Source of the DNA: Emticicia agri
GTDB lineage: Bacteria; Bacteroidota; Bacteroidia; Cytophagales; Spirosomataceae
Direction of reading: 5' to 3'
Assembly: GCF_004168285.1 (NCBI RefSeq)
Contig: NZ_SEWF01000009.1
Span: forward strand, 62,001 to 126,000
DNA length: 64,000 bases
Under the pieces are notes generated by a model, which had not been told where the DNA came from, ran no database searches, and was given only the letters and a program-made list of their open reading frames with translations. Positions 16,907 to 24,831 of the stretch are shown one piece after another; position 1 is the stretch's first letter, and each line of letters starts with the position of its first letter. The position numbers and the translations under genes are program-made.

Positions 16907-18993
16907 GCTTCAACAACCACATTTTTATTAGCTTCTCTCCAACTCATCGCCTCTTTTAGAAAATTCTCTGATTCTGAAATGTAATCAACCGCAAAAATTT
17001 CGCTTGGCTCATTCTGATTGATTTGTAAAACCTGCTCTTTGAAATTAATGCCAAACTCCTCGCCAAAGTTTTTATCAAATTCAGAAATCACCCCGTGTTG
17101 TGTACTGCTGTTAATGTTTTTATCTAATAATAACGCCTTGGCTGTATTTACCTGCGACTGATAAGCATAGTAAATAGCATCTGCCCAACGGTTTTCGTTA
17201 AAAGCGGCTTTTGCCCAGGCAATTTTCTCTTCTGATTCGTAGAACAATGTAGCAACCAAGTCAATAATTACACTGGCACATTCACCGACACCAATTTCTG
17301 TCTGGAATAATTCATCACGACCCCAGTCAACAAAATCTGTATCAATCAGGGTAGTTAAATCTGCCAATGGCTTTAATAAAGTATAGAAATATTTTTCTCC
17401 CTGACGATCGTAGTAATCATTGAAATACTCACCATCAAGGCCATTGGTTTCATAGTCATTCAAAACAATTCTTAAAACCTGAGGGCCTCTTTTGCTTGGT
17501 ATCTTGATTACTTTATCCGAAATTCTTCCTTCCCCGTTTCCTTTTACTCCACCGCCTAACAATACCTGTAAAGCAGGTAATACTTTTCCGGCAGATTTTA
17601 ATGAGCTTCCATGAAAACCAATGTGCGCCATGCTATGCTGACCACAGGCATTCATACAGCCCGATATTTTTATCTGCATGTTGTTTTCCTCTACCAATTC
17701 AGGAAAATCTTCACGCAATACTTTTTCAAATTCAAGTGTAATCTTGGTGCTGTCTGAAATAGCTAAATTACAGGTATCGGTACCCGGACAAGCCGTAATA
17801 TTGGCAATACTATTGGCACCAGGAGCAGCTAAATTGTATTCACTTAATACACTAAAAATATACGGTAAGTCTTTAGCCTGTACAAATCTGAATAATAAAC
17901 CCTGATTTACAGTTACTCTTACGTCGTCTGCAATATAAGGTCTTAATTTTTCGATTAAACTTCTTGATACAACACTTGAAATATCACCCAATGGTACTCT
18001 TACAAAAACACCGTAATAGCCTTCTTGCTTTTGTGCAAAAACATTGGTTTTATACCAGTTTTTATAGGCTTCTGTGGTATTTTCAGGTACATCTTGTGGC
18101 TCAGGAGTTGCATAGCTATAGCTGAATTCCGGTTTTTGGGTATCTACATGATAGGTTTTAACTTTCAAAGCAGTTTTTTCTATCTCAACTAATTTCATAA
18201 ACTCTTCAAAACCTAATTTAGCTATCAAAAACTTCATACGTGCTTTATGACGTGAGTTTCTCTCGCCATATCTGTCAAAAACTCTGATAACAGCTTCGAT
18301 GAAGGGGATAATTAAATCTTCTTCTAAAAACTCGTAAGCTACATGAGCCAGTTGAGGTTGTGCCCCTAAACCACCGCCCAGCATCACTTTGAAACCTCTC
18401 TTACCATCTTGGATTTTCGGAATAAATCCTAAATCGTGCATGAAAGTAAGCGCAGTGTCGTCGTCGGTATTAGAGAATGCTATTTTGAACTTACGACCCA
18501 TTTCCTGACAAACAGGATTTCTTAAGAAATACTCAAATGCGGCATGAGTGTAGGGGGTAATATCAAAAGGTTCTTTTGGGTCAATTCCGGCAGTAGGCGA
18601 GCCGGTAATATTTCTTACCGTATTACCACAGGCTTCACGTAGCGTAACATTATCCTGCTCTAATTTAGCCCATAATTCAGGGGTTCTGTCAAGGCTCACA
18701 AAGTGAACCTGAATATCCTGACGGGTGGTGAGGTGAAGATTACCGGTTGAGTATTCGTCAGAAATATCAGCAATACGTTTCCACTGATTCAATGTCATTT
18801 TACCATAAGGTAATTTGATTCTCACCATTTGTACACCTTGTTGGCGCTGGCCATAAACTCCTCTTGCTAACCGTAAGCTACGGAATTTTTCTTCATGAAT
18901 TTTACCTTCACGGAAGAGCCTGATTTTACGCTCTAAATCAATAATATCCTTTTCAACAAGTGGATTTTCTAATTCGGTACGAAAACTTTGCAT
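16903..18993 (-). CDS. Siroheme sulfite (or nitrite) reductase with C-terminal HEPN-like domain
   Basis: 696 residues, about 120 more than a ferredoxin-type sulfite reductase. The reductase portion has two ferredoxin-like halves (HLTTRQDIQVHFV in the first) and the siroheme/[4Fe-4S] ligands Cys402, Cys408 (CPGTDTC) and Cys446, Cys450 (CMNAC). It should reduce sulfite to sulfide in the cytoplasm. Residues about 592-680 form an extra helical domain (ADAIYYAYQSQVNTAKALL, then STQHGVISEFDKNF), the pattern of UPF0332-type HEPN domains. It lacks the R-x4-6-H of HEPN ribonucleases, so a scaffold role is more likely than RNA cleavage. First gene of the cys operon, overlapping cobA by 4 bases. Context favours sulfite over nitrite. 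Confidence 0.9.
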   Translation of the reverse strand: MQSFRTELENPLVEKDIIDLERKIRLFREGKIHEEKFRSLRLARGVYGQRQQGVQMVRIKLPYGKMTLNQWKRIADISDEYSTGNLHLTTRQDIQVHFVSLDRTPELWAKLEQDNVTLREACGNTVRNITGSPTAGIDPKEPFDITPYTHAAFEYFLRNPVCQEMGRKFKIAFSNTDDDTALTFMHDLGFIPKIQDGKRGFKVMLGGGLGAQPQLAHVAYEFLEEDLIIPFIEAVIRVFDRYGERNSRHKARMKFLIAKLGFEEFMKLVEIEKTALKVKTYHVDTQKPEFSYSYATPEPQDVPENTTEAYKNWYKTNVFAQKQEGYYGVFVRVPLGDISSVVSRSLIEKLRPYIADDVRVTVNQGLLFRFVQAKDLPYIFSVLSEYNLAAPGANSIANITACPGTDTCNLAISDSTKITLEFEKVLREDFPELVEENNMQIKISGCMNACGQHSMAHIGFHGSSLKSAGKVLPALQVLLGGGVKGNGEGRISDKVIKIPSKRGPQVLRIVLNDYETNGLDGEYFNDYYDRQGEKYFYTLLKPLADLTTLIDTDFVDWGRDELFQTEIGVGECASVIIDLVATLFYESEEKIAWAKAAFNENRWADAIYYAYQSQVNTAKALLLDKNINSSTQHGVISEFDKNFGEEFGINFKEQVLQINQNEPSEIFAVDYISESENFLKEAMSWREANKNVVVEA

Positions 18994-19013
18994 AATCTTC
19001 TGATTTTAAATCG

Positions 19014-19050
19014 CAAATATACATAAATCCTATAATAATTATAGACTATA
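19014..19050 (-). promoter_or_regulatory. Putative cys operon promoter box and operator
   Basis: A minus-strand TATATTTG (19021-19014) lies 20 bases before the reductase ATG; no clear -33 TTG is seen. Immediately upstream are two overlapping perfect palindromes, CTATAAT-A-ATTATAG (19030-19044) and TATAG-A-CTATA (19040-19050). They fall between the -7 and -33 regions, where a regulator would act. The regulator is not in this window. Confidence 0.45.
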
Positions 19051-19175
19051 TGGGTAAAAAATTTAGATTCTTTCTTAACTAACTGATAATGAATTTATTA
19101 CGATTTTTGGGTGAATTTAAGTCAGGAATCTACCTTTGTAATTAACCTGTTGAGCTTAAATTTAGTTTCATCAGA

Positions 19176-20168
19176 CTACATTAAAATATTATGGAGCGGC
19201 TGAATAGGCGGAGGAAGCTCGGTTTCATCAAGCATTTCTCTCAGGTCAATTTCGATGGTTCGGCTCATAGATGTTATCGGTATATCGTTGGCACCGCCTT
19301 CAAATGGGTTTTCTGTACTTTCGCCCACTTTTTCCATACTCATAAAAACCCAGGAAACCACAATACCAAAAGGAATGGTAAGCCATACTAAATGCTCTCC
19401 TAATTTTTCAAATTCTTTAAGCATACCGAATGGGACAAGAATCATAAACAGACGGACGAAAAATAGATTAACTGAGGCGAACTGTCTTGGATATGGGAAA
19501 TTTTTAATGCGTTCGCATTTACCTTGTTGCTCGTAAAGATTTACTAACAAATTCTCCAATTCAATATAGGTTAATGGCTCAATTAATCCTTTTTCCTTCA
19601 ACTCCCGCAAATGTTTCGATTGTAAACTAATAATATGGGTTGCTCTGTTTTTTTTGCTCAATACATAGGCTTCTTCTTCAGCAGATAAAAATTGTCCTAA
19701 CTCATCTTCCAGCTTGCCTACTTTTTCTGGTATTATAAAATATTTGGCATATTCTTTATTATAACTTTTGTTGGAGTTTTCCCAAGTGCGAGCCTCCCTT
19801 AACTGATAACGCAGGGCTGTCAGCCAGCCAATATGCCTGTATATCAATTGCTGATGAATATTTTCATTAATCTCTTCTTTTATAAAATCCTTGACCATTA
19901 TTCCCCATGCACGGCTACTATTCACAATCGCCCCCCATATTTGCCTTGCTTCCCATGCTCTGTTATAAGTCTGTGTGTTTTTAAACCCAACAATAAAAGC
20001 TGCAGCCGTACCCACTAAAGCAATGGGTACCCAAGGTATAGCTATCCATTTCAGGTCGAAATATTCATACAAAACGGTAGGTATAATTGTGAGAACAGCA
20101 ATGAGGTAAACCTCCCGGCGTGTCCAGTATAGAAATTCTTTGAGCGGGTATATTCTTCCGACATTCAT
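19176..20168 (-). CDS. Bestrophin-like anion channel family protein
   Basis: 330 residues of the bestrophin/UPF0187 family. Two hydrophobic segments follow the N-terminal WTRREVYLIAVL region (about 20-65), then the FKNTQTYNRAWEARQIWG motif. A long helical middle precedes two more membrane helices (about 230-285, VRLFMILVPFGML and WLTIPFGIVVSWVF) and a cytoplasmic tail with ENPFEGGANDIPI. Family members form pentameric ion channels in the inner membrane; bacterial ones vary in anion or cation preference. It lies upstream of the cys promoter, in its own unit. Confidence 0.87.
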   Translation of the reverse strand: MNVGRIYPLKEFLYWTRREVYLIAVLTIIPTVLYEYFDLKWIAIPWVPIALVGTAAAFIVGFKNTQTYNRAWEARQIWGAIVNSSRAWGIMVKDFIKEEINENIHQQLIYRHIGWLTALRYQLREARTWENSNKSYNKEYAKYFIIPEKVGKLEDELGQFLSAEEEAYVLSKKNRATHIISLQSKHLRELKEKGLIEPLTYIELENLLVNLYEQQGKCERIKNFPYPRQFASVNLFFVRLFMILVPFGMLKEFEKLGEHLVWLTIPFGIVVSWVFMSMEKVGESTENPFEGGANDIPITSMSRTIEIDLREMLDETELPPPIQPLHNILM

Positions 20169-20203
20169 ATTCTTTGGTTTTTAAATTGAAAACTATATTT
20201 GGG

Positions 20204-20776
20204 TTATGACTGAATTAAAGCAGCGTAAATCTGCCTTTTACCATAAATGGAGGGTCTTGTATGAAGTTTGGTAATGGTTTTATAACCTGAGTCTGAAAAT
20301 AATCTGTTTAACGACTGAAAATCTATTGGGTAAGGCACCCAGCTATTAGAAGCATTAGAGTCATATTCAATTACCAGAAAACAGGCAGTATCGGCTAAAT
20401 AGCTTTTCAGTTTATTTAGAAATATCTCCTTTTCTTTTACATAATGCAGCGAGTTTGCCATAAGTATACCATCAAACTTAGTTACAGATAAATCTGATTT
20501 GATGAAATCTGCCGTTTGTTTGGTTATGCTAATGCCTTTGTAAGTATCCGGAATTTTTTCTAATGCTGAACTATTGAAATCGACGGCATGAATGGTGCTG
20601 CCTGCTTCTAAAATATTAGCTAATGCTAAGGTAAAAGTACCCGTGCCACAGCCTAAATCGAGCCAGACGTTTTTGTTTTTTGTCGTAAAATGAGGATGTG
20701 AAATCAATTGTATGGCGTCCTGAATGTCCATATCAAACTTTGTAAAAGTAGTGTAAGGTATATACTTGCTTTGCAA
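20204..20776 (-). CDS. Class I SAM-dependent methyltransferase
   Basis: 190 residues with the SAM-binding motif WLDLGCGTGTFTLAL (about 39-53), the acidic AVDF after the second strand, and the DGILMANSLHYV motif typical of small-molecule methyltransferases. No Met codon lies near the expected N-terminus, so a TTG at 20776 is taken as start; the next ATG at 20731 would still keep the core fold. Substrate unknown. It is divergent from the thioesterase gene, with 94 bases between. Confidence 0.82.
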   Translation of the reverse strand: MQSKYIPYTTFTKFDMDIQDAIQLISHPHFTTKNKNVWLDLGCGTGTFTLALANILEAGSTIHAVDFNSSALEKIPDTYKGISITKQTADFIKSDLSVTKFDGILMANSLHYVKEKEIFLNKLKSYLADTACFLVIEYDSNASNSWVPYPIDFQSLNRLFSDSGYKTITKLHTRPSIYGKRQIYAALIQS

Positions 20777-20840
20777 TATAGATAAATTTCAGAAAAATAT
20801 TGATAGCGGTTTAATTTTTACAGAATTTAAAAACTATTCC

Positions 20841-20848
20841 TATTTTTG
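20841..20848 (+). promoter_or_regulatory. -7 box of the thioesterase gene
   Basis: TATTTTTG matches TAnnTTTG 22 bases before the start codon; no TTG at the proper -33 distance was found. Confidence 0.35.
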
Positions 20849-20870
20849 AAAAAAATTAGCTGAACCTACT

Positions 20871-21401
20871 ATGTTTGAAAAAATCAACGCAAAGGAATTT
20901 CCTAAAGTTACTGAATCTAAAGCTATAATCCGTTTTCAGGACTGTGACCCCTTACAACACCTGAATAACTCTAAATATTTTGATTATTATTTCAATGCCC
21001 GCGAAGACCAGGTTGCCAAATTGTATGGCTTCAAGTTTTCGGAGGTATTTAAGAATTACAAAACAAGCTGGGTGGTGTATCAACACCAGATAGCCTATAT
21101 TCGCCCGGCAGTGGTGAGTGAATGGGTGAAGATTTTTTCGAGGGTTATTTATTTTGATGCCGATACTCTGGTTACAGAATATTTTATGACAGATGAGAGT
21201 ATGAGCGAACTAAAGAATTTTATGTGGACTACCAGTAAGTATGTAAGTGTAGAAACAGGTAGGAGAGTACCTCATCAGAAAGATATTATGCAATACTTAG
21301 CTGCTACCTGCGAAAAAGACGTAAAGTTTAAAGAAATCAGCTTTAATGAACGGATAAAGTCTGTAAAGCAGGAGCTACTGCTTAAACAGGCTTCTTTATA
21401 G
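20871..21401 (+). CDS. Hotdog-fold acyl-CoA thioesterase
   Basis: 176 residues related to the 4HBT/YbgC group. RFQDCDPLQHLNNSKYFDYYFNARED (about 22-47) holds the family's active-site Asp and the HxNN element, and the rest fits one hotdog fold with a C-terminal helix. Such enzymes hydrolyse acyl-CoA thioesters in the cytoplasm. The last 6 bases overlap the end of the converging RNase Z gene, with no room for a terminator between them. Confidence 0.84.
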   Translation: MFEKINAKEFPKVTESKAIIRFQDCDPLQHLNNSKYFDYYFNAREDQVAKLYGFKFSEVFKNYKTSWVVYQHQIAYIRPAVVSEWVKIFSRVIYFDADTLVTEYFMTDESMSELKNFMWTTSKYVSVETGRRVPHQKDIMQYLAATCEKDVKFKEISFNERIKSVKQELLLKQASL

Positions 21402-22307
21402 TTTAAAGGTTAAACCCTCCTGTGCTAATTGTGTGTTTTCGAAAACCGCTTTCGCTTCTGATAGATGATTTTCTAAAGTCTTGTATCTGGACGAATAATG
21501 CCCGATAATCAATTGTCTGGCATTGGCTTTCAGAGCAATAGTAGCCGCTTGTTGTGCGGTTGAATGGTTGGTCTGAATGGCACGCTTTAATTCAGTTTCC
21601 AGAAAGGTAGCTTCATGAAAAATAGTATTCACCTGCTGTAACTGAGGGATAATGGCTTCATTATAAGCTGTATCAGAGCAGTAAGCAAACGATTTTGGTG
21701 GTGCGCCTTCGGCTGTATAATCTTCGTTTTTATATACTTTTCCGGTAAGTGCATCTTCTACATCAAAACCTTCTTTTAATTGTTTGATATAAGGAATCGG
21801 AAAATTTTCAGGGAGTTTATCTGCCAGAAGTTTTCTTTTGGATTCTTTGGTTTTAAACAAGAAACCGCAACAGTTAATCCGATGAATTAATGGAATGGTT
21901 TCGACACTTAGTAAAGAATTATCAAGAATTACATTAGCAGCCGTTGTATCAGTTTCTACAAAATTGATTTTAAAATGAAGGAACGTATGTGAATATTTGA
22001 ACTGAATGGTCAGAATTTCGGCCAGTTCTTTTGGGGCATAAATCGTTAAATCATCTTTTCGCTGATTCAGGTTCCAGCTTGAAAGTAGTCCGATTAAACC
22101 AAAATAGTGGTCTCCGTGCAAGTGGCTGATAAAGATATGTCTGATACGGTAAGTACGTACTTTATGCTCTAACAGGCGAAATTGTGTGCCCTCGCCACAA
22201 TCAATCAAGAAATGTTCGTTCTCAATAGTTAATAGATAGGCCGATGGATTGTGCTCAAGAACCGGAGTTGCTGAGCCTGTGCCAAGTACTAATAGTTCAA
22301 AATTCAT
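21396..22307 (-). CDS. rnz: Ribonuclease Z
   Basis: 303 residues of the metallo-beta-lactamase fold. The zinc-binding HLHGDH motif is near residue 64, preceded by IDCGEGTQFRL; further His ligands are in IPLIHRI, CSDTAYN and IGHYSSR. It trims the 3' trailer of tRNA precursors. The N-terminal GTGSATPVLEHNPSAY is typical of the family. Start is ATG at 22307. A short C-rich inverted repeat, also present before etfB, lies directly upstream of this start codon. Confidence 0.95.
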   Translation of the reverse strand: MNFELLVLGTGSATPVLEHNPSAYLLTIENEHFLIDCGEGTQFRLLEHKVRTYRIRHIFISHLHGDHYFGLIGLLSSWNLNQRKDDLTIYAPKELAEILTIQFKYSHTFLHFKINFVETDTTAANVILDNSLLSVETIPLIHRINCCGFLFKTKESKRKLLADKLPENFPIPYIKQLKEGFDVEDALTGKVYKNEDYTAEGAPPKSFAYCSDTAYNEAIIPQLQQVNTIFHEATFLETELKRAIQTNHSTAQQAATIALKANARQLIIGHYSSRYKTLENHLSEAKAVFENTQLAQEGLTFKL

Positions 22308-22309
22308 AA

Positions 22310-22328
22310 CCCCTTGCCCCTAAAGGGG
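22310..22328. repeat. C-rich repeat copy 1, before rnz
   Basis: CCCCTTGCCCCTAAAGGGG, with CCCC/GGGG self-pairing. It matches 16 of 19 positions of the element at 51447-51465; both sit just upstream of a start codon on the minus strand. Confidence 0.55.
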
Positions 22329-22398
22329 TAATATAACAATAAATAAAATTTGGCTCGTTTCTCTAAACTTTTGAGTAGAAAATTGGGTAATTAAGGCA

Positions 22399-22821
22399 TT
22401 AATATTTTTCTTCTTGAAAACCATTTTCCTCTCCTAAATCAAACTCGTCATCTTTTTCTTCACGAAAATCATTTTCTAAGTCATTCATAAAAACAGCATC
22501 AATACCTTCATCTACAGTAGGAAGAATCACTAATTCAGGAATTTTTGCTGAATCAATCTCATCAATGACATCGTCTTCTTTCGTACAAATCACAAAAAGG
22601 CCTTGTTCGGCCCTACATACTCTTGTTGCCTTTCTGATTAAGGTCAGTCCATCATTATCCACTTCAGTTATTTTTGTAAAGTCAACAACCATATTGGTGT
22701 AACCTTCACGGTAAAGTTGAACAACCAGTTTCTCGAATGGAGGAGCAATCTCGGCGCCAAAAGTAGTTTCATCTAAAGAAATAAGCGCATATTGCTCTGT
22801 CTTATCAATTTTGTAATTCAT
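22399..22821 (-). CDS. STAS-domain protein with acidic tail
   Basis: 140 residues. The first ~110 form a STAS (anti-sigma factor antagonist) fold: IDKTEQYALISL strand, then VVDFTKITEVDNDGLTLIRKA. The Ser that partner kinases phosphorylate in SpoIIAA-like proteins (DSSG) is replaced here, D55-N56-D57-G58, so classical phospho-switching is doubtful. Residues ~112-140 are strongly acidic. Sits 91 bases upstream of rnz on the same strand, probably in one transcript with it. No partner anti-sigma factor is in the window. Confidence 0.75.
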   Translation of the reverse strand: MNYKIDKTEQYALISLDETTFGAEIAPPFEKLVVQLYREGYTNMVVDFTKITEVDNDGLTLIRKATRVCRAEQGLFVICTKEDDVIDEIDSAKIPELVILPTVDEGIDAVFMNDLENDFREEKDDEFDLGEENGFQEEKY

Positions 22822-22881
22822 ATAAAAAATGCGAAAGTGTGTTGCAAAGTTAAGTGAAAAATTTATTTTACCTCAATAGAT

Positions 22882-23754
22882 TCAAATCAGGTCTATCAAT
22901 TTATCTATAAAACTATTGATTTTTCGGATATTACGAGCAAATTGCTTGCCGATTTTTTTGTTTTGAGGGTCAGGTTGCCCATACATGGGCAAAGTTTGAG
23001 CAATTAAATATTTCTTGATTTTTTGCTTATAATCAGCCGAGTATTTCATGCCCTTAAAATTAACAGAAATAAGAGGCTGCGAATTAACCGTGTTCTTAGA
23101 TATATCAATTAATCGCTCAGGTAAATTCCATGCACCTATGTTTAATCCCTCGTGTTTTTCAATCAATACGTTTGTATAAAAATTGGGTACATGCTCCAAC
23201 CACAACTGGTCGGCATTCATACCTTTACACAAATCTATGTAGCCTTTAGTAGCAGTATTATTCCCCCACCAGTTTAGAAAATTTTTTGCCTCATCTGACT
23301 TTCTCCAGGCCATAAAACCTGAGTGAAAAATACCCGTATTCAATATCTGTTTTTCGTCGGGGTGTATTCCGGCATGAAGCAATTGCGGTACAATAATAAT
23401 CGTATAATTGTTTAGACTCTTTGCAATAAAATCAAGCGGATTATAGACTAAAGTTGTACAGTCAAAATAGATTACTTTCTCTGCTTGTTTCAGAAAAAAC
23501 TCAGCAAAGAAAGGTTTTACATTGCCTTGTAATTCTGTCCATGTATAACGCTTTGCCATATCGTCAAAACTGGCAATCTTTACCTCGCTTATTTCTATTA
23601 CGGGATAATTGGCTCTGAAGTTGCCCGGTATTCTCTCTTTTTTATCAATCAATCCGATATAAAAATCAGCCTCCTGATGGTATGATTTTATAGAATCTCC
23701 TAAAACATGGGCTTCGGGTAATTGATTTATATGACAAAGTGTAAAAAAAAGCAT
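22882..23754 (-). CDS. GT8-like glycosyltransferase, degenerate DxD
   Basis: 290 residues, paralogous to the gene at 24832-25812 (shared FTLCxxNxLxxAHxLGDS N-terminus, G-L-x-D-K strand, CKGMNADQLWLEHVPNFY against CNGLFVDQHWADFFPVYF). The fold resembles nucleotide-sugar-dependent GT-A enzymes of the GT8 type. At the metal-binding position, where the paralogue has DPD, this copy has D98-C99-T100 (YFDCTTLVY), so metal and sugar-nucleotide binding may be altered. Cytoplasmic. Last gene of the polysaccharide glycosyltransferase row. Confidence 0.72.
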   Translation of the reverse strand: MLFFTLCHINQLPEAHVLGDSIKSYHQEADFYIGLIDKKERIPGNFRANYPVIEISEVKIASFDDMAKRYTWTELQGNVKPFFAEFFLKQAEKVIYFDCTTLVYNPLDFIAKSLNNYTIIIVPQLLHAGIHPDEKQILNTGIFHSGFMAWRKSDEAKNFLNWWGNNTATKGYIDLCKGMNADQLWLEHVPNFYTNVLIEKHEGLNIGAWNLPERLIDISKNTVNSQPLISVNFKGMKYSADYKQKIKKYLIAQTLPMYGQPDPQNKKIGKQFARNIRKINSFIDKLIDLI

Positions 23755-23784
23755 GTTGAAAATAGCTAAATTTATGTTTAGCTC

Positions 23785-24825
23785 TTAACCTAAATGATGA
23801 ATAAATGGAATTAAATGGTTCTGCTGAATTGCTGTAATTACTTCTTCTATCGGTATTTCTGAACTCGGGCCTTGGGTATTGCGTACAATCAAAGCGTTTT
23901 CGCCTGATTTATATTTACCCGAATAAGGGATATGATTGATGAAATCGTTTAATTTTCCAATCATGATAACACCAAAAGTACCAACAGCATTGGCAAGGTG
24001 AGCAGGACCACTATCTATACCGATAAAGAGTTTTGCTCGCCTTATCACCTCTGCGGTTTCTAAAAGATTCAGTTCCCCACAAAGATTAATGTATCGTTTA
24101 TTTTTAACTGTCAAATCACTGGAAAGACCCACTTCTACTATAGATAAATCTGTTTTATCAATCAGATATTGAATCAGTTGCTCCCATTTCTGACTATCCC
24201 AGTTTCTGCTATTCTGTACCGACTGACCATGTACTACTATATAATTGTCAGGGAGTTGTAACCCATCAATTCTGGCACGGTGGTTATCGGTAATAAACAA
24301 ATTAGGTGCCAGGTCTTCAGTAGGTAATCCGGCTATTTTTTGTTGTACTGTAAGCAGATTTCCCTGAAAATAGTAATTGTGAATGGTAATATCTTTGGCA
24401 TCGGCTACCGGATTTTCGACATACACCTCGCAAACCGGACAATAACTGTTATTCCTGAACTGTAAATTATAGAGTATATCAAACACACCTGAATGAATGA
24501 GTAACCTACGCTGATTTGCGCAAAATTCTTCTACAATGCCATCTAAACTCAGGTTATTTTCTAATAATTCTCTGAAAACAGGCTTGACTATCCAAAGTAT
24601 ATAAGCATCAGGGTGTTGATTTCTGATTTGTCTCGAAATGGGTTCGCCTGCCACTATATCGCCGAATTGTTGGGTAAGTATAATGCCAACAATTTTTCGT
24701 TTGCCTAAAAACCTGATTTTTAACAATAAGATTCTACAATAGACCTTTAAAAAATGCAGATAAACTTTAAGTAGATGAGTATATTTTCGATAACGATGTT
24801 GCCAGAGTGCAATAAATTTCTGCAT
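23785..24825 (-). CDS. GT9 (heptosyltransferase-like) glycosyltransferase
   Basis: 346 residues of the GT9 (LPS heptosyltransferase) superfamily. After an Arg/Lys-rich amphipathic N-terminus, the first Rossmann domain has IILTQQFGDIVAGEPISRQI; the second contains VVHGQSVQNSRNW and the sugar-nucleotide signature GIDSGPAHLANAVG near residue 270. Peripheral at the inner membrane. A heptose donor is plausible because gmhA lies in the same row. It is flanked by the two GT8-like paralogues with gaps of 30 and 6 bases, consistent with one operon. Confidence 0.82.
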   Translation of the reverse strand: MQKFIALWQHRYRKYTHLLKVYLHFLKVYCRILLLKIRFLGKRKIVGIILTQQFGDIVAGEPISRQIRNQHPDAYILWIVKPVFRELLENNLSLDGIVEEFCANQRRLLIHSGVFDILYNLQFRNNSYCPVCEVYVENPVADAKDITIHNYYFQGNLLTVQQKIAGLPTEDLAPNLFITDNHRARIDGLQLPDNYIVVHGQSVQNSRNWDSQKWEQLIQYLIDKTDLSIVEVGLSSDLTVKNKRYINLCGELNLLETAEVIRRAKLFIGIDSGPAHLANAVGTFGVIMIGKLNDFINHIPYSGKYKSGENALIVRNTQGPSSEIPIEEVITAIQQNHLIPFIHHLG

Positions 24826-24831
24826 ATAGGA

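Noticed and set aside
18994-19175. A SAM- or other riboswitch before the sulfite reductase
   Set aside because: The leader is only a few bases past the -7 box, and the inverted repeats are short palindromes suited to a protein, with no multi-stem fold.
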